NCBI RefSeq assembly: GCF_030690045.1
Contig: NZ_JAUYHK010000011.1
Location: 434,001 to 498,000 of the forward strand
Reading direction: 5' to 3'
DNA length: 64,000 bases
From: Thalassospira sp.
GTDB taxonomy: Bacteria > Pseudomonadota > Alphaproteobacteria > Rhodospirillales > Thalassospiraceae
Part shown: positions 17,892 to 26,458 of the stretch, one piece after another
Position numbering within the stretch: position 1 is the stretch's first letter
Layout of the letters: every line of letters starts with the position of its first letter
The notes under the pieces: generated by a model
What the model saw: the letters and a program-made list of their open reading frames with translations, nothing else
What the model was told of the DNA's origin: nothing
The model's database searches: none
Translations under genes and position numbers: made by a program

Positions 17892-18170
17892 GTATTTTTC
17901 CGCCGTTTCATGCGGAACGCCGCCTTTCTTAAACATCCCCCCGGCCCCTGTCAATGCCAGAAAACCCGACAGGGGCGCGTTTTATTTTTTACTCTGCCAA
18001 TCAGGCCCTGTCTGCCGCCGGACGGGCGTCAATTTGCGCCATACGACACGACATTGGCAAACTGTCTTGAAACCATCACAAAGCTGTCACCGCATGGAAA
18101 GATGATTCTGGCATAAGGTTTAACCGGAACGACCGCCACGATGTTTGTCAATATAACGGGATGGAGCACC

Positions 18171-18392
18171 ATGCGTACCGTTTATCAAAGCACCGATGAA
18201 ACCGGCCACACCCTTCGCACCCTGAAATTCCAGCGCGAAGACATTGAAACCCCGCTTTATCAGGGGATCGTCATCCGGGAACGCGAAGTTTTGTTCCGCA
18301 CCCGCGAAAGTGCTTCTCGCGATTTTGTTTTGCAAAAAATCAAGGATTTTGTCGCGGCACACCGCCCGGCACCCGCACACCAGTCGGCCTGA
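18171..18392 (+). CDS. Small hypothetical protein
   Basis: 73 residues from the ATG at 18171, which has GGAG eight bases upstream; an ATG at 18141 would add ten residues without a ribosome binding site. Mixed charged sequence (QREDIETPLYQGIVIREREVLFRTRESASRDFVLQKIKDFV), no signal peptide or membrane segment, probably a small alpha/beta cytosolic protein. I do not recognise a family. The stop codon lies inside the loop of a terminator hairpin. Confidence 0.6.
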   Translation: MRTVYQSTDETGHTLRTLKFQREDIETPLYQGIVIREREVLFRTRESASRDFVLQKIKDFVAAHRPAPAHQSA

Positions 18393-18407
18393 TGGCCGAC
18401 TTTTTTT
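18382..18407 (+). terminator. Terminator overlapping the stop of the small gene
   Basis: AGTCGGCC (18382-18389) pairs with GGCCGACT (18394-18401); the TGAT loop contains the stop codon of the preceding gene and seven T follow. Confidence 0.85.
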
Positions 18408-18470
18408 ATGCCCGAAGCATCACAGTCAGATCGCGCCGGGGGGCGTGACTCCCCGTTCGCCCCTGAACTT

Positions 18471-18503
18471 GACCGCCAGTCCCGATTGACTGGCGGTCTT
18501 TTT
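18471..18503. terminator. Bidirectional terminator before the MFS gene
   Basis: GACCGCCAGT (18471-18480) pairs with ACTGGCGGTC (18489-18498) and is followed by TTTTT on the plus strand. It lies just downstream of the minus-strand MFS gene end. Confidence 0.75.
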
Positions 18504-18511
18504 ATCGGGCT

Positions 18512-19687
18512 TCAGGCGTTTTTCGGCATCCGGGCACCGCGCCCGGCCCACATCAGCAAAACCGCAATCACCAGAACCGGAATCATGCCGATATTGATGG
18601 CATCCCACCCGGCCCCGACAATCAGCGCCCCCGATGCAAAAGACGCAAACGTCCCGACCAGCCCGTTGCCCAGTTCCATCGCGCCTTGGGCATGTCCGCG
18701 TTCTGCGGCATCGTGCCCCTCGCCCAACAGGGTTGTACCGGCCAGAAGCATCAGGTTCCAGCCCAGACCCAGCAAAAACGAACTGATCAAAAAGGCAATT
18801 TGATTTTGCCCCGACAGGGCCGCCGAGGCACTGAGAACCAGCACAACAACCCCCGCCAGCGCCATTTTGCGCGGACCATATCGATCCATCATCGGCCCGG
18901 CGGCAAAGGCGGGCAAAAACATGCCGATAATGTGCCACTGAATAACCTGTGCCGAAATACCGACATCAAAGCCGCAAAATGTCATCGCCAGCGGTGTCGC
19001 ATTCATCACCAGAATCATGATGCCATGCCCGGCGGCACTGACCGCAATCGCCGCCCGGATTTGCGGCCGTTGCAGCAATTTCGCCATCACCCCCCATCCC
19101 CCGGCAACCCGGGCGGGAATACCCCCCTGCGGCAGGGCACACATCACGGCACAGGCCAGCAGGGCCAACCCCGCCACCACCAGATAAGATCCCAGAAACG
19201 GAATGACGATGGCATCGCGGGACCAGACGGCCAGCCCCGGCGCAATCAGGGCCGCAATGACCCCGCCGCCAACCACAAAGGCCGCCGCCCGGCCCTTTTG
19301 CGCATCCGGCACGGTTTCAAGGGCGGCATAGCGATAATACATCGCCGATGCCTGATAGGCCCCGATGGGCAGCGCCCCAAGGCAAAAAAGGGTAAAGCTG
19401 TCGGCATAAACGCCCCCCGCCGACACCAGCCCGCCAACAACGCCCAGCATCGCCCCGGCAACAAGGCCGCGCCGCCGTCCATAACGCTGCATGAACATCG
19501 ATAACGGATGAACCGCCACCAGATTACCCAGCACCAGCAGGGCCAGAGGCAAGGTCGCCAGCGCCGCCACCGGGGCCAGTTGCATGCCAACCAGCGATGT
19601 CAGGGTAATACCGATCAGGGAACAGGACCAATACAATGCCTGGCCGATAAACAGCAGGCGCACCGATCCATTGGTCAGTAACATCAT
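18512..19687 (-). CDS. MFS family transporter
   Basis: 391 residues, 12 predicted membrane helices. Family traits include the loop MQRYGRRRGLVAGAMLG between helices two and three and the equivalent MMDRYGPRKMALAG in the second half, the two classic MFS A-motif positions. The ATG has GGAG about eight bases upstream. Probable proton-driven exporter or importer of a small molecule in the inner membrane; no specific substrate can be named. It lies 43 bp downstream of a GlxA-type regulator gene on the same strand and is probably co-transcribed with it. Confidence 0.87.
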   Translation of the reverse strand: MMLLTNGSVRLLFIGQALYWSCSLIGITLTSLVGMQLAPVAALATLPLALLVLGNLVAVHPLSMFMQRYGRRRGLVAGAMLGVVGGLVSAGGVYADSFTLFCLGALPIGAYQASAMYYRYAALETVPDAQKGRAAAFVVGGGVIAALIAPGLAVWSRDAIVIPFLGSYLVVAGLALLACAVMCALPQGGIPARVAGGWGVMAKLLQRPQIRAAIAVSAAGHGIMILVMNATPLAMTFCGFDVGISAQVIQWHIIGMFLPAFAAGPMMDRYGPRKMALAGVVVLVLSASAALSGQNQIAFLISSFLLGLGWNLMLLAGTTLLGEGHDAAERGHAQGAMELGNGLVGTFASFASGALIVGAGWDAINIGMIPVLVIAVLLMWAGRGARMPKNA

Positions 19688-19730
19688 GTTGCCAACTCCG
19701 ATAAATCAAAAGGGAATGAAAAAACCTGTT

Positions 19731-20744
19731 TCAGGCAGGCTGTCGCAGGCCGAACCGTTCGGCGTAGTCTTGCGGGGCAATCGACAGGTGACGATGAAAG
19801 GCCCGCCGCAGGGTTTCCGGGTGCCCGAACCCGCATAAACCGGCAATGCGCGACAGGGGCATATCCCCGTCCTGCAACAGATGGCGGGCCGCCTCAACCC
19901 GGATGCGTTCAATATAGCGTGCCGGGGTCATGCCGATATCGCGGGTAAAGACCCGGGAAAATGTCCGGGGGGACATCCCGGCACGACCGGCCAGATTTTC
20001 CAGCGACAAATCCCCCGCCAGATTCCCCGGAATCCATTCCAGCAATTCGGCCAATTGCGATGCACTGCCCATTGCCGGTGTCAGAAAACTGCTGAATTGC
20101 GCCTGCCCGCCCGGCCGTTTGAGGAACATCACCAACCGGCGCGCGACCGCAAGGGCAACCGCCCGGCCATGATCCGCCTCGACCAAGGCCAGCGCCAGAT
20201 CAATCCCCGCCGTCACCCCGGCCGAGGTGAAAATATGCGCATCGCCATCCACCCCGTCCGGGTCATAGGTATGCAGGCGGTTTTCCGCCAACAACACATC
20301 GGGAAAACACCGCGCCATTTCCGCACAGCGCGACCAGTGGGTGGTTGCCATCCGGCCATCCAGCAACCCGGCCGACGCCAAAATCAGCGCCCCGGAACAC
20401 ACCGACCCCAAACGCGGCACCGCATGGGCCGCATCACGCAACCAGCCCTGCAAGACGGCATCATGGCGCAAGGCCTCCACACCATCGCCGCCAGGCACCA
20501 GCATTGTATCGATCATCGCCAGATCAAGATCGCCCCATGCCATATCGGCCAGCAAGGCAAACCCCGCCGATGTTGTTACCGGCCCGGCCTGTTGTGCGGC
20601 AATCTTCACATCATATCCGCCTGCCCGCCCCTGACGTTTCAATTCGTCATTGGCCGAGGCAAACACCTGAAGCGGCCCGGTAACATCCAGACTCATGACA
20701 TTGGGAAAACACAGGCAAACAATCTGGCGACGCGACCGGGACAT
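19731..20744 (-). CDS. GlxA-type transcriptional regulator (DJ-1/PfpI domain plus AraC helix-turn-helix)
   Basis: 337 residues. Residues 1-190 form a DJ-1/PfpI-like amidotransferase fold (IVCLCFPNVMSLDVTGPLQVF ... LGSVCSGALILASAGLLDG) with a Cys at the elbow position, but used as a sensor domain in this family. The C-terminal part is an AraC/XylS domain with two helix-turn-helix units (LAGRAGMSPRTFSRVFTRDIGMTPARYIERIRVEAARHLL). GGAG precedes the ATG. It probably controls the adjacent MFS gene. Confidence 0.88.
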   Translation of the reverse strand: MSRSRRQIVCLCFPNVMSLDVTGPLQVFASANDELKRQGRAGGYDVKIAAQQAGPVTTSAGFALLADMAWGDLDLAMIDTMLVPGGDGVEALRHDAVLQGWLRDAAHAVPRLGSVCSGALILASAGLLDGRMATTHWSRCAEMARCFPDVLLAENRLHTYDPDGVDGDAHIFTSAGVTAGIDLALALVEADHGRAVALAVARRLVMFLKRPGGQAQFSSFLTPAMGSASQLAELLEWIPGNLAGDLSLENLAGRAGMSPRTFSRVFTRDIGMTPARYIERIRVEAARHLLQDGDMPLSRIAGLCGFGHPETLRRAFHRHLSIAPQDYAERFGLRQPA

Positions 20745-20948
20745 GGCAAATCTCCGTTATGACCGCCCCAGAATGCGTTGTTGCGGTCATGGCCGCAATG
20801 ACAAACACCCCACCGATCTTGCCAAAAACAAAATCTGCGGGGTGTTTGATCCAGACAGGTTTTCCCGACGGCGTGCCGGGACTAAATACTGGCTAAAGCA
20901 TCGACGGATACAGCCTGTTATTCCAAACAGGACCAATCGCAAACAACC

Positions 20949-20969
20949 TTATGCTTTATGCTTTATGCT
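20949..20969. repeat. Short tandem repeat, three 7-bp units
   Basis: TTATGCT occurs three times without interruption, directly upstream of the first transposase remnant. Too small for a CRISPR or minisatellite; likely slippage. Confidence 0.7.
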
Positions 20970-20981
20970 TTTGATGCAATA

Positions 20982-21136
20982 CGGTATCGCGGGCGGAACA
21001 TGATCGAACGGATGTTTGGTCGCCTCAAGGACTTCCGGCGCATTGCTACCCGACACGACCAAAAGGCGGAAAATTTTATGGCCGCATTATGCCTTGCTGC
21101 TCTCATACGCTATTAAATTTGAATGAGTCTGGACCC
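20982..21136 (+). mobile_element. IS5-like transposase remnant, copy 1 (C terminus and right end)
   Basis: Reading from 20982 in frame, the translation starts RYRGRNMIERMFGRLKDF and continues RRIATRHDQKAENFMAAL to a stop at 21114. This is the classical C-terminal DDE-domain end of IS5-family transposases, with the ERMFGRLK helix carrying the catalytic Glu. It is followed by GAATGAGTCTGGACCCT, probably the terminal inverted repeat. The rest of the element is missing. Confidence 0.82.
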
Positions 21137-21393
21137 TAATCACCAGACCCATTACGGGATAAAAACTTATGAAAAGAAAAATTTTAACATCATTGAAAAA
21201 TCCCCAGAAGACAAAAAGAAATAATTGGCATTTTTCATGACAAAAACCAAAAACAAATATAATATACGAAATAAAAATTCCAAATATAATGTAAAAATAA
21301 TACAAAAACATTAAATGAATTAATTTAATTATTACTCAAATTTGAAATTAAAAATAGGGTGCTTTCCCTTTTTCATAAAACTTAGTTTTATCT
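21137..21393. other. AT-rich non-coding stretch
   Basis: 257 bp of very low GC content between the first transposase remnant and the AT-rich membrane gene. Short reading frames exist but run into the IS remnant and have no credible start. I see no RNA gene or clear repeat. Confidence 0.5.
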
Positions 21394-21807
21394 TCATCGC
21401 AAAAATTCTGTTATACAAAAAGATAAAATCATAGCGTGTGACAAAGATGCTACAACAGATGCCAATAGTGAAAATTTGTAATTTGGTTCCACCATAAAAG
21501 TTAGAAATAGAAAAAAACCACCCACTATAAAATTAACAAAGAACCCAAAACCAAATTTAAATTGAAAATACCACTTAAACGCATAATACCCTCCCCTCCC
21601 AATAAAAACAAAAAACAAAGAAAAGAAAGATACAAAGTACAAATACACCCCCTCAACACCATCTCGATTAACGTATGAATCATTAAAAATGTAACGAAAT
21701 AACAAATAAACAATAATAATAATAAAAAAAACTGAACCAAATTTCGACAATTTTTCTCGTGACATCCCACCCATCAAAGGTTCCGAATAATCTTCTGGCA
21801 AGTACAT
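21394..21807 (-). CDS. AT-rich small membrane protein of unknown function
   Basis: 137 residues with four strongly hydrophobic segments (FFIIIIVYLLFRYIF, YFVSFFSLFFVFI, FFVNFIVGGFFLFLTF and LASVVASLSHAMILSF). Base composition is far more AT-rich than all neighbours, which indicates foreign origin. The ATG has GGGAGAG five bases upstream, and begins two bases after the stop of the HlyD remnant, so it looks like the next gene in a former type I secretion operon. I do not recognise a family. An immunity or export-accessory role is only a guess from that position. Confidence 0.55.
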   Translation of the reverse strand: MYLPEDYSEPLMGGMSREKLSKFGSVFFIIIIVYLLFRYIFNDSYVNRDGVEGVYLYFVSFFSLFFVFIGRGGYYAFKWYFQFKFGFGFFVNFIVGGFFLFLTFMVEPNYKFSLLASVVASLSHAMILSFCITEFLR

Positions 21808-21808
21808 T

Positions 21809-22154
21809 TTATCTCTCCCTCAAACTCTCATCCCGATACCGCAACATCGGACCGAGGATATACTCCAGCAAACGACGCTCACCGGTCTGGATGTCCGCTA
21901 TAACCGTCATCCCCGGCTGCAACGGTGTATGCAGTCCGCGCACCGTTATATTGCTGTGCCAGTCCGACCTTGGCGAGGTAAACCGGCCCCGGTTTTTCAT
22001 CAAGGATGGCATCGGGGGACACATCAATCACCGTGCCGTCAATCGCCCCGAACTTGGTGAACTCGAATGCCTCCACCTTGATCCGGGCTTTCTGGCCGAT
22101 ATCAACAAACCCGGCATCCCGATCGGCCTGCTTGACCTCTGCCACCATGCTGTC
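21809..22154 (-). pseudogene. HlyD-type membrane fusion protein, C-terminal remnant with frameshift
   Basis: About 115 residues of the C-terminal end of a type I secretion adaptor. One frame gives VKQADRDAGFVDIGQKARIK and then VEAFEFTKFGAIDG, with VIDVSPDAI further on, all typical of HlyD. Near 21955-21970 the frame changes, and the other frame continues NITVRGLHTPLQPGMTVIADIQTGERRLL and ends normally. The N-terminal two thirds are absent: at 22154 the sequence passes into the second transposase remnant. It is non-functional debris of a protein or peptide export operon. Confidence 0.8.
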
Positions 22155-22275
22155 ATCGAACGGATGTTTGGTCACCTCAAGCATTGCTACCAGATACGAC
22201 AAAAAGGCGGAAAACTTTATGGCCGCATTATGCCTGCTGCTCTCATATGCTATTGGATTTGAATGAGTCTGGCCC
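22155..22275 (+). mobile_element. IS5-like transposase remnant, copy 2
   Basis: Nearly the same sequence as copy 1 in the same orientation (IERMFGHLK, then after an 11-base deletion IATRYDKKAENFMAAL in another frame), followed by GAATGAGTCTGGCCCCT. The two copies bracket the HlyD remnant and AT-rich gene. The end of this copy abuts the stop codon of the 562-residue protein gene. Confidence 0.8.
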
Positions 22276-23964
22276 CTAGAATCCACTGCGTTGCAACAGA
22301 GCATAAAAATCGCGAATCGCCCCTTCGCGGGACGGGGTATCTTCGATATCGTCCACAAGATGATCGGTGAAATTCTTTTGTTTCAAATAGCCAATGACGC
22401 GCTTGCGCGCCATGTCGGCCGATTTGCCTTCGATCAAAACCCCGCTGGAACAGAATTTCACCAGCATATAGGCGCGTTTGCGCAGATGCAGCGCCGGATT
22501 ATCAATGCGTTCAATCACCTTTTCCCGCACCAGATAATCTGCCAGACCATTATCCAGATGGGTGCTGACATGGGTTTTGATATCGTCGGGCAGGATGGAT
22601 TTGACGACAATTTCATTCATCCGTGTCACCAGCGCCATTTTATCGCGCGGCTTGGTCGATGTATCGCAAAAGGCCCGCAAGGCCCGCATATCCTTGACCG
22701 CTTCCTGTGCCATCACGGCCAGATCATCGGCGAAATCGGCGGCAATGCCGCTATCCCCGACGGCGACGATAAAGGACAGCTTGCGCCAGTTTGGCTGTAA
22801 CCGGCCAACGATTTCGCTCACCCCTTCAATCATCGCCCGTGGCCCGCCGACATTGCGCAACCGTGCCCCGCGTTCGGCAAGGGCGGTGACCATCGGCACC
22901 CCGAAAATCACCCCTTCTTCTGTCACCAGACGATGCAGAATATCGCCCATCGGGTCGCCATCCGCACTATGGCGGGCCAGATCATTGGGGCTTTTGATTT
23001 CACGGGCGATATAGTCAAACAGGGCTTCTTGCGATTGCGGCAACAGGCCCGACCCGAAAAGCGGATTCAGCAAACCCAGAACATCGTCCGCCGCCCCGCG
23101 ATTGCCACTGGCCCGGCCCAGCGCAAGGTCAATATGCAGGCAAATCGCCCCGCCAAAACTGCGCGACGGGCCCAGCAATTCCTTTAACGCAACCGGCGAC
23201 CCCAGAATATCGGCAACCACACCATCGAGCAGCACCCGTGCCGCTTCATCGCGTTCATCGCCCTTGACCTTCAACGCCAGATCAAGTTTGGCAATCCAGT
23301 TGCGCGATGCCGATAATTGCCGTGTCAGGGCCACCATTGTCAGGAAATCAGTATCCTCGGCAAGCCCCAATCCCTTGATTTCGCGGCGGACTTCGGAAAT
23401 CGTCGCGTCTTCAAATTGCGGCAGGTCGATTTCCTCGACCTCGCGGGCGCGCGATGCCAGCTGGTCAATCGCGGCATGAAGATTTTCCATGGCCTCGATA
23501 TGGTTGCCCTCGGTCGCCTTGGCATGAATGCTGGCCACCCGGTCAACCGCACTGGGCAACAGGGTATCGTGATACATCAGCTTGCGCAGGTTCTGATAAT
23601 TATACATCACCTCGCAAGGGGTCAGGACTTCCTGTTCAAAATATTTGCGCAACAACCGGTTGATGGTCGCGCGACTCTGGCCTTGCAACAGGTCGCTTGA
23701 CGACTCACATAACGGGGCGTCATCAATCGGCGTAACGCGCACGTCACCGCCGGAATCTTCGCCCTTCCCGGTTTTTTCAAGAATGACTTTTTCGACATGC
23801 TTGCCGTCGCCGCGTTCCCAGTCGCGCACGACCCGAACCCCGGCAACCTTGCCTTTCAGCAAGGATTCAGCGGCGACAACGGCTTCTTTTTCGTCACGAA
23901 ATGACGAATCGATAATCCAGCGATCACCCCGCTGGACACGTACTTCAAACGTCGTTACCGACAT
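22276..23964 (-). CDS. Conserved-looking hypothetical protein, 562 residues
   Basis: 562 residues, no signal peptide and no membrane segment. Residues 1-55 form a small domain (FEVRVQRGDRWIIDSSFRDEKEAVVAAESLL) that resembles a beta-rich module, followed by a short acidic linker and a long mainly helical region (residues 100-560) without recognised catalytic motifs. The base composition and codon use match the host, so it is a resident gene. Its TAG stop coincides with the edge of an IS remnant, so the last few residues may differ from relatives. I do not recognise a family. It lies upstream of the AT-rich patch and downstream of pqiABC, on the same strand as pqiABC but about 200 bp away. Confidence 0.75.
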   Translation of the reverse strand: MSVTTFEVRVQRGDRWIIDSSFRDEKEAVVAAESLLKGKVAGVRVVRDWERGDGKHVEKVILEKTGKGEDSGGDVRVTPIDDAPLCESSSDLLQGQSRATINRLLRKYFEQEVLTPCEVMYNYQNLRKLMYHDTLLPSAVDRVASIHAKATEGNHIEAMENLHAAIDQLASRAREVEEIDLPQFEDATISEVRREIKGLGLAEDTDFLTMVALTRQLSASRNWIAKLDLALKVKGDERDEAARVLLDGVVADILGSPVALKELLGPSRSFGGAICLHIDLALGRASGNRGAADDVLGLLNPLFGSGLLPQSQEALFDYIAREIKSPNDLARHSADGDPMGDILHRLVTEEGVIFGVPMVTALAERGARLRNVGGPRAMIEGVSEIVGRLQPNWRKLSFIVAVGDSGIAADFADDLAVMAQEAVKDMRALRAFCDTSTKPRDKMALVTRMNEIVVKSILPDDIKTHVSTHLDNGLADYLVREKVIERIDNPALHLRKRAYMLVKFCSSGVLIEGKSADMARKRVIGYLKQKNFTDHLVDDIEDTPSREGAIRDFYALLQRSGF

Positions 23965-24170
23965 GACGCGCTCTGGCTCCCCAACCTACCTGTTTGGCGG
24001 CGCAATGCCGCTTTTGAAGTCAGGCGCGTGTCCCAATTTGTTTTATTCTTATTCTTCTTTATTAGGGTATCTGCGGGCCGAAAACAATAGCCCCAAATTC
24101 AAAACCGGAAACAATTTCGGTTGATTTCCCTTCAATCTTCGGTTGCCACTTCAACCAGCCCGCCGGGATG

Positions 24171-24773
24171 TCAGCTCTGCCGGAATGCCGCTGCGATCTC
24201 GTCGGCCAGCGCCCCCAAAAGACTGCTCATGGCGCGAATAGTTGCTTCACTGCCGATATCGGACGCCATATCGCTTGCCTCAAACCGGTCAGACAGCACA
24301 ATATCGCCCCGGACAAAATCAACAACTTTCCAGCGGGCCTCAAGATAGACCTGCCCGTCCCCGCGTTTTTCAAACGACACAATATCAACCGCGATCTGCC
24401 ACATTACATCGTCGCGGCTGTTCCACGGAAACACCTCGATCCGGGCAGGTTTGATCCGCGCATCCAGATTTTCGCCCAGAACACGGCGGACATTTTCGGC
24501 CAGTGGTTCCGCCCAGCGGTCATTTTCCAAAAACACAAGGCGGTTTTCACTGCTGCGAATCACCAGTTGCGACCGGTCCAGATGGCTGGGCAATGTCACC
24601 GGCCCCACTCCCAGAACGGCACCGGAACGGTTTGCATCCGCCATGGACGGAGTAACCGGTGACAGCATGAAATAGCGCGTCGGATTGTCCGAAGACGCAC
24701 AGCCCGCCAGAAACAGCATCGTCGCCATCACCCCGGCCAACAGGGATTTTTGAGCAAAAGGACGCGACATCAT
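24171..24773 (-). CDS. pqiC: PqiC-type outer-membrane lipoprotein
   Basis: 200 residues. A lipoprotein signal with lipobox FLAGCAS (Cys about residue 25) is followed by NPTRYFMLSP, GVGPVTLPSHLDRSQLVIR and AEPLAENVRRVLGENL, the pattern of the PqiC/YmbA (ABC transport auxiliary) family. It anchors the PqiB tube to the outer membrane in a lipid-transport system spanning the periplasm. The ATG overlaps the stop of pqiB by four bases, so the operon is pqiA-pqiB-pqiC as in Escherichia coli. Confidence 0.88.
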   Translation of the reverse strand: MMSRPFAQKSLLAGVMATMLFLAGCASSDNPTRYFMLSPVTPSMADANRSGAVLGVGPVTLPSHLDRSQLVIRSSENRLVFLENDRWAEPLAENVRRVLGENLDARIKPARIEVFPWNSRDDVMWQIAVDIVSFEKRGDGQVYLEARWKVVDFVRGDIVLSDRFEASDMASDIGSEATIRAMSSLLGALADEIAAAFRQS

Positions 24774-26458
24774 GGGGTGGTCTCCTGATTGCCCGATTTG
24801 CCAAGGATCAGCGCATTGGGATTTTGTTCAAGATAATCGGCCAGTGTACGCAGCGACCGTGCCGCCGCCGACAATTCCTTTAACGCCTCTTCAAAATTAT
24901 AACGGACCGGCGAATTGGGGGCGGTCATATCGCGCACCCCGCCCAGCGCCATTTCTGCGGCATTCAACGCATCGCGGGTCGCAGGCACGACACTGGTATC
25001 CAGATTCGTCACCAGTTGATTAATCCCGGCGGCGGCCTCGCTGATGCTGTTCATGCCCTGTTCAATCGCGGGCGATGTGACGATATTTTCCATCCCCTCA
25101 ACGGTGCCCAGCAACCGAATGCCGATTTCCTCAATCGGGAAGGTTTCGATTTTTTCCAGTAACGAAGACAGCGACTGGCTGATTTCCTCGGATTTCTGTT
25201 GCAAAGTCGGCAATTCGGTCAGTTCCGATGATCCATCGCCCAGATAACGCGCAGGCGCCATCGCATAAACATCCAGATCAACATAAAGCTGCCCGGTGAT
25301 GAAACTGCCGGTTTTCAGGCGTGCGCGCATCCCCTGACGCACCAGTTGCGCCGCAATATCGGCATAATCACCCGCCCCCAGATTTTCTGCCCCCACCATG
25401 ACAACCCGTTCAGGCTGCATATTGATGACAACAGGCACCCGGAAGCTGTTGGTTTCACTCACATATTCCAGATCGACACTTTCAACTTCGCCCACACGAA
25501 TACCGCGAAATTCCACCGGCGCACCAACAGACAGGCCACGCACCGAACTGTCGAAATACAGGATATATTGCTGGCTGATGCCATAGGCCAATGTTTCGGC
25601 TTCCTTGCGGCTGCCATACAGCGGAAAAACCGTATTGACCGGTGCGGCTTCGGATTCCATATCCCCGTCCGGCGTATAGAAATTCACCCCCCCGGCAATG
25701 ACGGATCGGATCGATTGCGCCCGGACCGAAAATCCTTCGGCATTCAGATCAAGGCTGATGCCACTTGAATCCCAGAACCGCGTGCTGCTTTTGATCAGGG
25801 CGTCATAAGGGGCGCGCACGAACACCGGCACCGACACATTTTGGGCCGTATCATCCAGTTCGGTGCCCAGTACCTCGCCCACCGCAACCCCGCGCAACAG
25901 AACCGGTGTGCCTTGCGCAATGGATCCGGCCTCACGGCTGGTCAGGATAAAGCGCGTGCCCTCGCCGCTGCCCTCAATGAATTGCGGTTCGTCAAACCCC
26001 TTGAAATGGCGCGCTTCATTCCCGTTTTTATCGGGGATCATTTCAATGTAAAAACCCGATACAATGGTTTCAAGCCCCGTCACCCCCTGCGCCGACACAC
26101 GGGGCCGCACGACCCAGAATTTGGCGGCATCGGTCAGATAAGGCTCAATCTCCGGCGACATCTGCAAGGTCAGTTCAACCTCGGTAAAATATTCGTTCAG
26201 CTTGATATCCTTGACCGTCCCGATCGTCACATCGCGGTATTTCACCGGGGTCTTGCCCGCCGTCAGCCCCTCGGCCGACAGGAATGTTACCGTGATATCG
26301 GGGCCTTTCGCCGCCACTTCGCGCCAGATCAGCCAGCCACCAATCAATACCGCCACCACCGGCACAATCCACACCAGCGAGATATTGTGCAGCCCCTTTT
26401 TGACCTCGGGGCTTTCGGGTTGCCTTGATGGCGGGGTTATCGGCGTTCGGGTCATCAT
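24770..26458 (-). CDS. pqiB: PqiB, MCE-domain lipid transport protein
   Basis: 562 residues, close to the usual length of PqiB. One N-terminal membrane helix (ISLVWIVPVVAVLIGGWLIW, about residues 27-46) is followed by three MCE domains; repeats such as TVTFLSAEGLTAGKTPVKYRDVTIG, LTSREAGSIAQGTPVLLRGVAVG and LYFDSSVRGLSVGAPVEFRGIRVG mark their starts. A C-terminal coiled region should form the needle that crosses the periplasm. It works with PqiA in the inner membrane and PqiC in the outer membrane. Overlaps both neighbours by four bases. Confidence 0.93.
   Translation of the reverse strand: MMTRTPITPPSRQPESPEVKKGLHNISLVWIVPVVAVLIGGWLIWREVAAKGPDITVTFLSAEGLTAGKTPVKYRDVTIGTVKDIKLNEYFTEVELTLQMSPEIEPYLTDAAKFWVVRPRVSAQGVTGLETIVSGFYIEMIPDKNGNEARHFKGFDEPQFIEGSGEGTRFILTSREAGSIAQGTPVLLRGVAVGEVLGTELDDTAQNVSVPVFVRAPYDALIKSSTRFWDSSGISLDLNAEGFSVRAQSIRSVIAGGVNFYTPDGDMESEAAPVNTVFPLYGSRKEAETLAYGISQQYILYFDSSVRGLSVGAPVEFRGIRVGEVESVDLEYVSETNSFRVPVVINMQPERVVMVGAENLGAGDYADIAAQLVRQGMRARLKTGSFITGQLYVDLDVYAMAPARYLGDGSSELTELPTLQQKSEEISQSLSSLLEKIETFPIEEIGIRLLGTVEGMENIVTSPAIEQGMNSISEAAAGINQLVTNLDTSVVPATRDALNAAEMALGGVRDMTAPNSPVRYNFEEALKELSAAARSLRTLADYLEQNPNALILGKSGNQETTP

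Noticed and set aside
20949-20969. Three 7-bp repeats as a possible CRISPR or phase-variable tract
   Set aside because: Unit and array are too short for CRISPR, there are no spacers, and no gene start depends on the tract.
21087-21311. A 74-residue AT-rich reading frame on the minus strand rich in Phe and Ile
   Set aside because: Its end overlaps the transposase remnant on the other strand and there is no clear ribosome binding site. Hydrophobic frames arise by chance in AT-rich DNA.
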